DNA of 63,744 nucleotides from Pirellulales bacterium. Its GTDB lineage: Bacteria; Planctomycetota; Planctomycetia; Pirellulales; JADZDJ01. Positions 16,759-24,197 of this stretch are shown one piece after another. The stretch spans positions 1 through 63,744 of the forward strand of contig JADZDJ010000247.1 in the NCBI GenBank assembly GCA_020851115.1. The letters are read 5' to 3'. The notes below the pieces were generated by a model that saw nothing but the letters and a program-made list of their open reading frames with translations, made no database searches and was not told the DNA's origin. The translations under genes were made by a program, and so were the position numbers. Positions within the stretch are counted from its first letter, which is position 1, and each line of letters begins with the position of its first letter.

Positions 16759-18255
16759 TTGAAAAATCACGCCGAAATTTCGGCTGCCGGGCTTGCTATG
16801 GCAACAGACGCTGCTAATCCGACCGCCGACAAAGCCACCACTGCTGCTGGGGTCATTTCTCCGGCCGCACGCAAGCGATTGCAAGCCCTATTTGATCGTG
16901 CTTCGCAGAGCTTACAGTCGAACAATTTCGATTACGCCATCGAGATGCTGACGCAGTGCATCGTCGGCGACCCCGGCTCGCTAATCTACGTTCAAAAGCT
17001 GCTCGAAGGTCTGTATCGCAAGTATAACAACAACCGAAAAGGGAGCACACTGGCCAGCGTCAAGTCGGCGGGTTCTAAGGCGAGCATTAAGAAATCGACG
17101 ATGACCAAGGACTGGCCCGGCGTCATCAAGCACGGCATCGAAGTGCTGAAAATCAATCCATGGGACATCTCGGCACTATTGAGCATGGCCAAGGCTTGCG
17201 AAATGCTCGGCCATAGCGATACGCAGCTTGCTTATCTTAAGGGGGGCTTGAACGCCGATCAAAAAAGCGGCGATGTGAATCGCGAAGCCGCTATCGCGCT
17301 GTCGAAGCTCGGCGACTACGACCAGGCGATCGTTTGCTGGACTCGCGTACGGACGGCTCCCAAAGCCGATGTCGAAGAGGCCGATCGCGAAATCGCGAAT
17401 CTGCAGGTCCAAAAGACCATGCTCAAAACAAACGCGCGGATGGAAAAGCAGGCGGCCGCTGAAGGAAACGCCGGCGCCGAACAAGCCACCAGTTCATCGG
17501 GCGTGGCGAGCAACTCGCAGCAACTTTCTCCTGCCCAACGCCTCATTGAAAAAATCAAAGCCAATCCGGCCGAAATCGCCCTGTACGTGGAGCTTGCCGA
17601 TCTTTATGGGAAGGAAGAAAAATGGGGAGATGCGGAAGTCACGCTGCAGCGAGCGCTCGAAGCCAGCGGCGGCGATGTCACCATTCGCGAGCAACTCGAA
17701 GACGTCCAGCTTCGCAAGGCTCAGCGGCAATCTTTGATTGCCGACAAACGAGCCGCCGAACAAAAAACATCGGAGGCGGTCGAACTGGCGCAGCGGATGC
17801 GCGTGGAACTCATTCGTCAGGAAATTGAAGTCTATCGCAGCCGCGTCGATCGCTATCCTACGAATACCCACTGGAAATACGAACTTGGCGTGCGACTGAA
17901 AAAGGCCGGCAACTTCAGCGACGCGATCAAATTGCTGCAAGAAGCTCGCACCGACCCCAAGCGGAAAGGGGTGGTGCTGCTGGACTTGGGAGAGTGTTTT
18001 CAGCAAATTAAGCAGTATCCCTTGGCCGCGCAACAATACTTGAAGGCCATCGAGGAAATACCAGAGAAAGACATCGATTATCGCAAAAAGGCCCTCTATC
18101 GGGCCGGTGTGCTGGCGATGGGGATGGCCACTAACGACCCCAGCAAGTGGACCGACGCCGAAAAGCATCTCAGTCTGCTGGCGGAATTGGATTTTGGCTA
18201 CCGCGATGTTGCCGAACGGCTAGACAAAATCGCCCGGGAACGTAATAAAGAGTGA
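16759..18255 (+). CDS. Tetratricopeptide-repeat protein, cytoplasmic
   Basis: The 498-residue product is a helical repeat protein of unknown partner. TPR-like units are visible around SQSLQSNNFDYAIEMLTQCIVGDPGSLIYVQKLLEGLYRKY, DWPGVIKHGIEVLKINPWDISALLSMAKACEMLGHSDTQLAYLKGGL, EIALYVELADLYGKEEKWGDAEVTLQRALEASGGDVTI and TNTHWKYELGVRLKKAGNFSDAIKLLQEARTDPKRKGVVLLDLGECFQQIKQYPLAAQQYLKAIEEI. A Lys/Arg/Glu-rich probable coiled coil lies near residues 310-360. No signal peptide is seen. The start may be the TTG at 16759 or the ATG at 16798 (MATDAANPTADK). It precedes rpsT by about 120 bases. Confidence 0.82.
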   Translation: MKNHAEISAAGLAMATDAANPTADKATTAAGVISPAARKRLQALFDRASQSLQSNNFDYAIEMLTQCIVGDPGSLIYVQKLLEGLYRKYNNNRKGSTLASVKSAGSKASIKKSTMTKDWPGVIKHGIEVLKINPWDISALLSMAKACEMLGHSDTQLAYLKGGLNADQKSGDVNREAAIALSKLGDYDQAIVCWTRVRTAPKADVEEADREIANLQVQKTMLKTNARMEKQAAAEGNAGAEQATSSSGVASNSQQLSPAQRLIEKIKANPAEIALYVELADLYGKEEKWGDAEVTLQRALEASGGDVTIREQLEDVQLRKAQRQSLIADKRAAEQKTSEAVELAQRMRVELIRQEIEVYRSRVDRYPTNTHWKYELGVRLKKAGNFSDAIKLLQEARTDPKRKGVVLLDLGECFQQIKQYPLAAQQYLKAIEEIPEKDIDYRKKALYRAGVLAMGMATNDPSKWTDAEKHLSLLAELDFGYRDVAERLDKIARERNKE

Positions 18256-18267
18256 TTCGCCATTTGA

Positions 18268-18371
18268 GGGTTCAGGGTTCAGGGTACAGTGTTCGTCGCC
18301 ATCGTCCATCGATTTGGCGAACCATGCTGGTGGCCCTGCTATCCGAACCCTGAACCCCGAACCCCGAACCC
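18268..18371. repeat. Inverted pair of heptamer repeat tracts upstream of rpsT
   Basis: The left tract at 18268-18285 reads (GGGTTCA)2GGGT. The right tract at 18344-18371 is four consecutive 7-base units of the form YGAACCC, the reverse complement of the left unit. The two could pair into a stem with a loop of about 58 bases. The right tract ends six bases before the rpsT ATG, where no Shine-Dalgarno site is visible. Confidence 0.75.
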
Positions 18372-18377
18372 TCCCGC

Positions 18378-18647
18378 ATGCCCAACATTGCCAGTGCCAA
18401 GAAGCGTCTTCGCCAGAGCATCAAGCGAAACGCCCGCAATCGTTCGACCAAGAGCGAGCTGAGAACCGAAATCCGCAAAGTCCGCGAATCGGCCTCCGCC
18501 GGCAAAATCGACGATGCCGCATCCCAGTTCCGCGTCGCCGCCGAAAAGCTCGACCGCGCCGCCGCTAAGCGGATCATTCATCCGAACAAAGCCGCCCGGT
18601 TGAAGTCTCGCCTTTCGGCGCACATGAAAGCTACAAAGCAAAAGTAA
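18378..18647 (+). CDS. rpsT: 30S ribosomal protein S20 (bS20)
   Basis: The 89-residue product is a small, strongly basic ribosomal protein that binds 16S rRNA early in 30S assembly. MPNIASAKKRLRQSIKRNARNRSTKSELRT at the start is diagnostic, and AAAKRIIHPNKAARLKSRLSAHMKA is the conserved C-terminal half. Length matches the family. The start codon is preceded directly by heptamer repeats without a Shine-Dalgarno site, so initiation may be leaderless-like or depend on other signals. Confidence 0.97.
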   Translation: MPNIASAKKRLRQSIKRNARNRSTKSELRTEIRKVRESASAGKIDDAASQFRVAAEKLDRAAAKRIIHPNKAARLKSRLSAHMKATKQK

Positions 18648-18804
18648 CGCGGCGCTCGTCGCTTCAAGCAAATCTGTGCTTCGCGCAGTGCCGTGAATAC
18701 GAGCTCGACCGGATCGCCGCTCAGTTTTTCGGCATCCTTACTGCTTCTGACTGCCCAGGGGCCAATTTGACGCCATCAAACGACCCGCTGTTGGCGCATC
18801 TTCC

Positions 18805-19680
18805 ATGCACCGACTTTCCACCGGCATCCCTCGGCTCGACGAACAATTGGATGGCGGCCTGCTTGCAGGGCGTTTAACCGTTGTCGTCGGTGCGACGGGC
18901 ATTGGCAAGACTCAGCTTGGCTTACAATTTTCCGAAGCCGGCACCGAGCAGGAAGGTCGGCGAGGCATCGTTTTCGACATGACCGCCCGCGGCGATTCGC
19001 AGTGCCACATTGAATATGCCCAGCGAATGTTTGGCCGTAAGCTGGTTGTGGCCGAGACGGCGGCAAAGCCTGCGCTCGACAGTTTTTTTGCCGAAGGCCG
19101 CGATTACGCCGACTATTTACACATTTTTGACCGCCGCGGCAAACGAGTCACGCGACGCGACCTCGACTTTGACGCCTGGCACGATTGGCAGGCGGAGCTT
19201 ACCGCGCGACTGGCGGTTGCCATTGCTTTTTTTTACGGCAATTTCAGCCAAGGCGTGCGGCGCGCCGTCATCGACGGTATTGAGCCGGTCGGCAAACCGA
19301 GCGATTCGATTCAACTTGAATTGTTCGAATACGTCTATCACCAAATCCTGCGCAAAGAATTCGATTGGGTCGCTCGCGATCTGTTCCGTGAGCGCTACGC
19401 GGCCAACGCTGCGACGATCGAACTTCATGCTTACGACCACCAGCAGATTGGCTGCTTGCTGTTGTACACATCGGCCGAGACAATGCTCGAAGAACTCATC
19501 CGGCGTCCGCTCGACGAAGGTGATGTGCTAGCAAACGCAAACACGATTATCCAACTCGGCAAAGTGCGCGACGGCAACAAGCTCAGCCGTGCGATGCACA
19601 TCGCCAAACATCGCGGCAGCAAGGCCAGCGACGAAATCGTACGATTTGAGATCGGCGAGCGAGGGATCTGGCTGCCGTAA
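18805..19680 (+). CDS. KaiC/RadA-like RecA-superfamily ATPase
   Basis: The 291-residue product begins MHRLSTGIPRLDEQLDGGLLAGRLTVVVGATGIGKTQLGLQF, the standard start of KaiC/RadA-type ATPases, with Walker A GATGIGKT at residues 29-36. A Walker-B-like strand is AVIDGIEPV. There is only one ATPase domain, and no HTH, kinase-A motif or zinc finger is evident. The late part (GNKLSRAMHIAKHRGSKASDEIVRFEIGERGIWL) resembles the C-terminal hairpin of KaiC-like proteins (R-G-S followed by a beta hairpin). Its role is unknown; relatives act in signal transduction or DNA recombination. It lies downstream of rpsT and just before tRNA-Leu, which is on the opposite strand. Confidence 0.85.
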   Translation: MHRLSTGIPRLDEQLDGGLLAGRLTVVVGATGIGKTQLGLQFSEAGTEQEGRRGIVFDMTARGDSQCHIEYAQRMFGRKLVVAETAAKPALDSFFAEGRDYADYLHIFDRRGKRVTRRDLDFDAWHDWQAELTARLAVAIAFFYGNFSQGVRRAVIDGIEPVGKPSDSIQLELFEYVYHQILRKEFDWVARDLFRERYAANAATIELHAYDHQQIGCLLLYTSAETMLEELIRRPLDEGDVLANANTIIQLGKVRDGNKLSRAMHIAKHRGSKASDEIVRFEIGERGIWLP

Positions 19681-19708
19681 GCCATGTGCGCCGGCCAATG
19701 GGCAATAG

Positions 19709-19790
<82 letters not shown>

Positions 19791-20446
19791 AAAGTATTAT
19801 GCAATCGTAGTTTGCGATGGTTTAATAGGCTCGTCAAGTGGCCTCATTTTCAGACGCGTTCAACAGGCATGCCAAGACCGTTGACCAGCGCGGACGGCAG
19901 TCGCCCCGCTGCCGATTCGCGTTTCTACGTTCCGTTTGGCGGTCGCGAGCTGGACCAATTTCTCATCATGCCGACGGATACCTCGCGCGAAGCGACGACC
20001 ATGAAGCTGGCCCCTCTCTCCGGCACCCTAGCCATTTGCAGCTCGGTCATCGCCGTCGGGCGGAAGTCGTGAAGCGTAAAACATGTCTGCTTCCTCCGTG
20101 CGTTACATGACCTTGTGCCAGCATGTCACAGCGCAGAGAGAAGTCAACGAAGTAGGTCATCAGTGCATCGCGTTTCGAGATTTGGCGCCCCATCACGATT
20201 GGACTAACGCTCAATCGGAGCGTCAAAATTGCGGTCGCCCTCTGTCCGGTAAGGGGTGTATGTTCCAACGCGGATTCGTATGAGGAAGCGCCGTCGAGAA
20301 AGCAGATTCCTGGCGAACAGTACCAATTCGCAAGCGAATTATTGACGACCGCGCAGAGAACCGCAGCACGACACACACCTCATCATTGAGCGACTACGGC
20401 GATTCTCTGTCAGCAGAACGTTAGCAGATGTGAAGTTGCACGACGG
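19791..20446. other. Gene-poor stretch next to tRNA-Leu
   Basis: This stretch of about 656 bases between tRNA-Leu and the small 107-residue gene holds several short overlapping open frames on both strands, none with family similarity or a ribosome-binding site. It may be decayed sequence. No repeats matching the tRNA 3' end were found by eye. Confidence 0.5.
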
Positions 20447-20770
20447 CTACCAGCCCATCACCATATTGGATTCAATCACTTTTCGCGCGCGGTCCAGATC
20501 CTCGCCGGTTTCGTGCATGTAGATGCGAATGGCGTGAACTTTGTCGCCGTGCGCTTTATTCAGGCAATCGCGTGCCGTGTGGCAAATATCCACGTGGCCG
20601 GTGATGCCCAGCACCGACTTAGAAATCACCCAAGTGTCTCGCGGCCGCTTGGTAAGACGCAGCACTTTTTCGCCAGGATAAGCTTGATTGGCTACCACAG
20701 TAGCGTCGTCGTCGTTATTGGCCCAGGTAATGATGATGTGCGAATCGGTCTCAACCTCAAACAGCGGCAT
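20447..20770 (-). CDS. Small conserved-looking hypothetical protein, 107 residues
   Basis: I do not recognise the family. The product starts MPLFEVETDSHIIITWANNDDDATVVANQAYPGEKVLRLTKRPRDTWVISKSVLGITGHVDICHTARDCLNKAHGDKVHAIRIYMHETGEDLDRARKVIESN. It looks like a compact alpha/beta cytoplasmic protein with two cysteines and four histidines. The ATG at 20770 was chosen over one 32 codons upstream because a strong GAGGAGG ribosome-binding site lies 8 bases before it; this is one of the few textbook sites in the window. There is no operon partner on its strand. Confidence 0.78.
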   Translation of the reverse strand: MPLFEVETDSHIIITWANNDDDATVVANQAYPGEKVLRLTKRPRDTWVISKSVLGITGHVDICHTARDCLNKAHGDKVHAIRIYMHETGEDLDRARKVIESNMVMGW

Positions 20771-20996
20771 GGGTTCATCCTCCTCAAAAATATTGGCAAC
20801 GTTGAGGCCGGGCAGGATAGAACCCGGGCGTTGCATTCGGTTTCGGCGTCGGAGTCGATCCGTCACGTGCCTGCAATTTACGCGGAGTCGGTCGGGGCGT
20901 CAACGTACTCTTGGGGGCTTTCGCTTGGCAGTGAGCGGGCGACTATCTATGCTTATTAGGTAGGAAGCATCGATCACAGTTCTTGTCCGATTTGCC

Positions 20997-21959
20997 ATGG
21001 TTACCGATTTTCGCAGGTATGACGATCAAGGGTTTCCAGTCCCTCCGCGTTTCGAGGATTTGAAATACTTCGATGACGAGCCCGGGCGACGCCCCAAAGT
21101 CAGCCTGAAAGCCAAGCGTTGGCTGTTGATTGCCGTCTTGGTGGCAGTTGTCATTCCTGCGGTTTTCGGTCGGGACATTCTCAATTTTGGCCGCTCTAAG
21201 CTGGCTGAATGGCTCAGCGCGCAGGCGTTCCAGAAGTATTACGCTGGCGACCTGGATGGGGCGCTGGCCGGGTTAAATCAAGCAATCGAATGGAGCCCCT
21301 CAGACTGGAAACTCTACTTTTACCGAGCGCTATGGAGAGAAAAAGGCAATGATTTAGACGCTAGCTTAGCCGACTTTTCCAAATCCATCGAACTGCTTAG
21401 CAACAATAAGATCTCGAAAGTGCGCCGTCGCATGCCGCTGCTGTTGTCAAAAACGTACTCGATGCGCGCCTGGGTCTACGTCCGACTGGGGCGTCAGGCC
21501 GAAGCCATGTCGGATGCAAATCGGTCGGTTCAATATGTTCGCGACGCCGAGAATCTGAACGCGCGGGCGTATGCGCGAGCAATTTTGGGCATCGAACTTG
21601 AGGCTGGTCTCGCCGACGTTGAAACGGCCCTCAAACTGGATGGCGACCGGCCCAACATGATCGACACTCGCGGCTACCTATTGCATTTGCTCGATCGAGA
21701 CAAGGAAGCGCTCGAAGAGATGGGCCGCGCGATCGAGATCACTGAAAATGACAAGAGAAACTTGATGCGTCAGCAGTTCCGCGCAGCGAATGGACGAGTT
21801 TTTTTGCTGCGGGAACTGCAGGAACTGGACGAAAGTTTGGCGGTAATGTATCACCACCGTCAACTGATCTATCGGAAACTAGGGCAAGATTCGGAAGCCG
21901 ACCAAGATTTTCGGCGCGCCGAGCAGCTAGGCTACGATCCAGCGAAAGGTGTGCTATAA
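20997..21959 (+). CDS. Membrane-anchored TPR protein
   Basis: The 320-residue product has a short charged N-terminus, one membrane helix (WLLIAVLVAVVIPAVFG, residues about 42-58) and then TPR-type helical repeats: AFQKYYAGDLDGALAGLNQAIEWSPSDWKLYFYRALWREKGNDLDASLADFSKSIEL, LSKTYSMRAWVYVRLGRQAEAMSDANRSVQYV, NMIDTRGYLLHLLDRDKEALEEMGRAIEI and LDESLAVMYHHRQLIYRKLGQDSEADQDFRRAEQLGYDP. The repeats probably face the periplasm, since the N-terminus is short and positively charged just before the helix. Its partner is unknown. It converges with the GGDEF gene. Confidence 0.82.
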   Translation: MVTDFRRYDDQGFPVPPRFEDLKYFDDEPGRRPKVSLKAKRWLLIAVLVAVVIPAVFGRDILNFGRSKLAEWLSAQAFQKYYAGDLDGALAGLNQAIEWSPSDWKLYFYRALWREKGNDLDASLADFSKSIELLSNNKISKVRRRMPLLLSKTYSMRAWVYVRLGRQAEAMSDANRSVQYVRDAENLNARAYARAILGIELEAGLADVETALKLDGDRPNMIDTRGYLLHLLDRDKEALEEMGRAIEITENDKRNLMRQQFRAANGRVFLLRELQELDESLAVMYHHRQLIYRKLGQDSEADQDFRRAEQLGYDPAKGVL

Positions 21960-21991
21960 CCTGCTCTGCGCGCGTTAGGCCACCCAATCGC

Positions 21992-22930
21992 TTAACCTGC
22001 CACCGACAGCGTGGATTCGTCGAGAGCCGCTTCTGGCATATCCTCCACGGTTAAACCTGTGTGGCGATAGACGCGATTTCGACCCGCTGCTTTAGCGCCG
22101 TACAACGCTGCGTCGGCGCGGGCCAGCAGCGTTTGCGGGTTGTCTCCCTCGCCGGCTTGCGCTACTCCGGCGCTAACAGTTAGCGGAAGTTGCTCTTCGA
22201 TTCGATTTCGCAATCGATCCGCAAACGACGCCGCTCCTTCGAGCGCCGTTTGTGGCATCACGATGACAAACTCTTCGCCGCCGTAGCGGGCGACAATGTC
22301 GGTGTCGCGGACGTTTTCGTCCATCAGCCGAGCCACCGATTTCAGCATTCGGTCGCCGTAAAGGTGGCCTTGTTCATCATTGACTTGCTTGAAGTGATCG
22401 ATATCGAGCAGCAACAGGCCGAATGGCTGTTCGTAGCGGTGAAGCATGGCGAACATCGATTCCAGCGTTTCGTCCAACGCCCGGCGGTTGCTGACACCGG
22501 TAAGCGGATCCGTGCGGACCTCGGTAAATGTCATGAGATTGTTCGACTGCTGTCGGATTTCGTCGTAGGCCGTCGCCAACTGCGCCGCCAATTTGAGGGT
22601 CGGCTTGAGCATGTCTTCTGCCTCGCAGCATAGCTCTTGCCAGGCTGCGTCTTGCCGATCTCCTCCGAGCGTTGAAACTCGTTCCTTGAATTTCAGCACA
22701 CTGGAATGATGGGTTGCGATGCCGCGGCGGACGGACTCGGCAATGCGCTCGAGTTCTTTTGCAACGCCTTGCGCTCGTTTCAACTCGCGGCGCGACTGCG
22801 CCTCGCCGTCGATCCTTTGCTCCTCGCGCTTCCGACGTCCGACCAGATATCCAATGAATGCGACCACCGCCAGCGCGACCGGCATCGGCAGGTGAACGAC
22901 AGACCAATCGATTTGACTAAACAGCACCAT
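21992..22930 (-). CDS. Membrane-bound diguanylate cyclase (GGDEF)
   Basis: This enzyme would make cyclic di-GMP from two GTP. The 312-residue product has an N-terminal membrane helix (VHLPMPVALAVVAFIGYLVG), a helical, coiled-coil-like region (residues about 35-135) and a full GGDEF domain from DPLTGVSNRRALDETLE onward. The active-site motif is GGEEF at residues 217-221, an accepted variant. The RDTD at residues 208-211 matches the product-binding inhibitory site (RxxD five residues before GGEEF). DIDHFKQVNDEQGHLYGD holds the metal-binding Asp. No recognised sensory domain is seen. Upstream on the same strand lies the gene for a 44-residue membrane protein. Confidence 0.92.
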   Translation of the reverse strand: MVLFSQIDWSVVHLPMPVALAVVAFIGYLVGRRKREEQRIDGEAQSRRELKRAQGVAKELERIAESVRRGIATHHSSVLKFKERVSTLGGDRQDAAWQELCCEAEDMLKPTLKLAAQLATAYDEIRQQSNNLMTFTEVRTDPLTGVSNRRALDETLESMFAMLHRYEQPFGLLLLDIDHFKQVNDEQGHLYGDRMLKSVARLMDENVRDTDIVARYGGEEFVIVMPQTALEGAASFADRLRNRIEEQLPLTVSAGVAQAGEGDNPQTLLARADAALYGAKAAGRNRVYRHTGLTVEDMPEAALDESTLSVAG

Positions 22931-22969
22931 CGTGCTTCAACCTCAACGTGTTTGCCGCGATAAAATTAG

Positions 22970-23104
22970 TCAATAGTTCGACCGAGACCCGAATCCCTGC
23001 AACGCCACAAACCCGAGAATTACCGCCCCGATCAGAACCAACAGCCACTCCTGCTTATCGAGACTCTCAAACCAATGCAGAATGATTCGGTATAGATCGG
23101 CCAT
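22970..23104 (-). CDS. 44-residue single-pass membrane protein
   Basis: The predicted product is MADLYRIILHWFESLDKQEW followed by the hydrophobic helix LLVLIGAVILGFVALQGFG and a short SRSNY tail. The organisation is an amphipathic N-terminal helix, one membrane helix and a short polar C-terminus. The frame is clean from ATG to TGA, and a GGA lies about 8 bases before the start. It sits 39 bases upstream of the GGDEF gene on the same strand, so the two may be co-transcribed. Function is unknown. It is short enough to be missed by ordinary gene calling. Confidence 0.6.
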   Translation of the reverse strand: MADLYRIILHWFESLDKQEWLLVLIGAVILGFVALQGFGSRSNY

Positions 23105-23221
23105 AAATGGATTCCGGCAATCGATCGGCGGACTCAATGCTTGGCGGGGTAACGGTATTTGCCCAACCTATGCAAGCTTAGGTTACGGACAGGCGACATC
23201 GGGGTGAAAAGCTTCGCACAC

Positions 23222-23249
23222 TTGCGAGCCGCCGCTCGTGGGATATAAT
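23222..23249 (+). promoter_or_regulatory. Sigma70-type promoter of tRNA-Asp
   Basis: A TTGCGA -35 box (23222-23227), a 16-base spacer and a consensus TATAAT -10 box (23244-23249) precede tRNA-Asp. Transcription would start near 23256, leaving a leader of about 80 bases. Confidence 0.7.
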
Positions 23250-23335
23250 TTTCTTTCTGGTTTCCGGGCCGCTTATCGCCGCAATGCCGCGGTCGGTTCG
23301 ACGAAAGCCCTAAGTGCTTGCAGAGAAAGCGTTTC

Positions 23336-23410
23336 GGGGGTGTAGCTCAGTTGGTTTAGAGCGCCAGCCTGTCACGTTGGAGGTCGCGGGTTCAAGTCCC
23401 GTCACCCTCG
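23336..23410 (+). tRNA. tRNA-Asp (anticodon GTC)
   Basis: The 75-base gene folds as a canonical cloverleaf. The acceptor stem GGGGGTG pairs with CACCCTC (one G-T pair), followed by discriminator G. The D arm is AGCTCAGTTGGTTTAGAGC. The anticodon stem-loop is CCAGC-CTGTCAC-GTTGG with anticodon GTC, and the T arm is GCGGG-TTCAAGT-CCCGT. CCA is not encoded. Confidence 0.96.
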
Positions 23411-23717
23411 CTTTATCTTAAGTCTCGTCGAAATCAGAAGTTACATTTCCTGCTGGCGTTTGGCGCTGTGGCCTCGATCTGAAGAAATAAGCCGGCAATG
23501 ACTGGTTTATCCACCAAGTCATGGCGGGCGCATCATGCCGCGAGTTGCCGGAATCGTGACTCTCAAATCATCGAAAGTACTGCGCCACAGGACAGGCAGT
23601 AGCCAGAACCACCAGATCAACTGGTGTTTCTGACTTGAAGAAACAGGGGGCCGCCGACCCGCCTTTTTTGATTTTTCGCTCGGACATGCACTGGCCCCCA
23701 AAATTACTACCAGATGC
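23411..23717. other. Intergenic region with two inverted repeats
   Basis: No gene is seen between tRNA-Asp and the promoter of the DUF3467-like gene. Two structures stand out: a hairpin at 23604-23632 and a pair of 7-base arms (GGGGGCC at 23646-23652, GGCCCCC at 23693-23699). A T-rich run lies between the second pair of arms. Confidence 0.5.
23604..23632. repeat. Hairpin with 12-base arms
   Basis: The left arm CAGAACCACCAG and the right arm CTGGTGTTTCTG pair with a single C/T mismatch around the 5-base loop ATCAA. It is not followed by a T run, so a classical terminator is unlikely. Confidence 0.65.
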
Positions 23718-23745
23718 TTGACAGCTAAACTTTGAGGGTTATAGT
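23718..23745 (+). promoter_or_regulatory. Strong sigma70-type promoter of the DUF3467-like gene
   Basis: A consensus TTGACA -35 box (23718-23723), a 16-base spacer and a TATAGT -10 box (23740-23745) lie upstream of the gene starting at 23832. Transcription would begin near 23752, with a leader of about 80 bases. Confidence 0.75.
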
Positions 23746-23831
23746 AACACTTCTTGCATGTCGGTTTCTTATGGTCCTAGTGTTGCAACCATATTTTCTG
23801 AACACCGCTTAGATGGAGTTGTGAATTGTCA

Positions 23832-24197
23832 ATGAAGACAGATAAAGAACTTGAAGCTGGCGCGCGTTCCGCGGAAGCGGAAACTGGTGCCGCTCCCCAA
23901 AACCCTGCCCCACAAATTAAGGTCGATGACTCAAAAGCCCACGCTTGCTATGCGAATTTTTGTCGGGTCACTGGGACTCCGGAAGAGCTGATCATCGATT
24001 TCGCGCTTAATCCGCAACCGGTTGGCGTGCCGACCGAGCCGATTGTGATCAACCAACGCCTGGTTACGAACTTTTACACGGCGAAGCGGCTGCTCAGCGC
24101 ATTGGCGATGACGATTCAGCGCCACGAGCAAGCGTTCGGCGTGCTAGAAACGAACATTCAAAAGCGAATTACCCCAACCGCGCGTGGCGCGACATAG
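23832..24197 (+). CDS. DUF3467-like small protein
   Basis: The 121-residue product has a charged, Ala/Pro-rich N-terminal tail of about 35 residues and then a compact domain: ACYANFCRVTGTPEELIIDFALNPQPVGVPTEPIVINQRLVTNFYTAKRLLSALAMTIQRHEQAFGVLE. The Y-x-N-x-x-x-V-x-x-x-x-E-E-L-x-x-D-F start and the A-K-R-L-x-x-x-L end resemble DUF3467, a bacterial family of unknown function. The ATG at 23832 is preferred over a TTG two codons earlier. A near-consensus promoter upstream suggests strong, constitutive expression. Confidence 0.8.
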   Translation: MKTDKELEAGARSAEAETGAAPQNPAPQIKVDDSKAHACYANFCRVTGTPEELIIDFALNPQPVGVPTEPIVINQRLVTNFYTAKRLLSALAMTIQRHEQAFGVLETNIQKRITPTARGAT

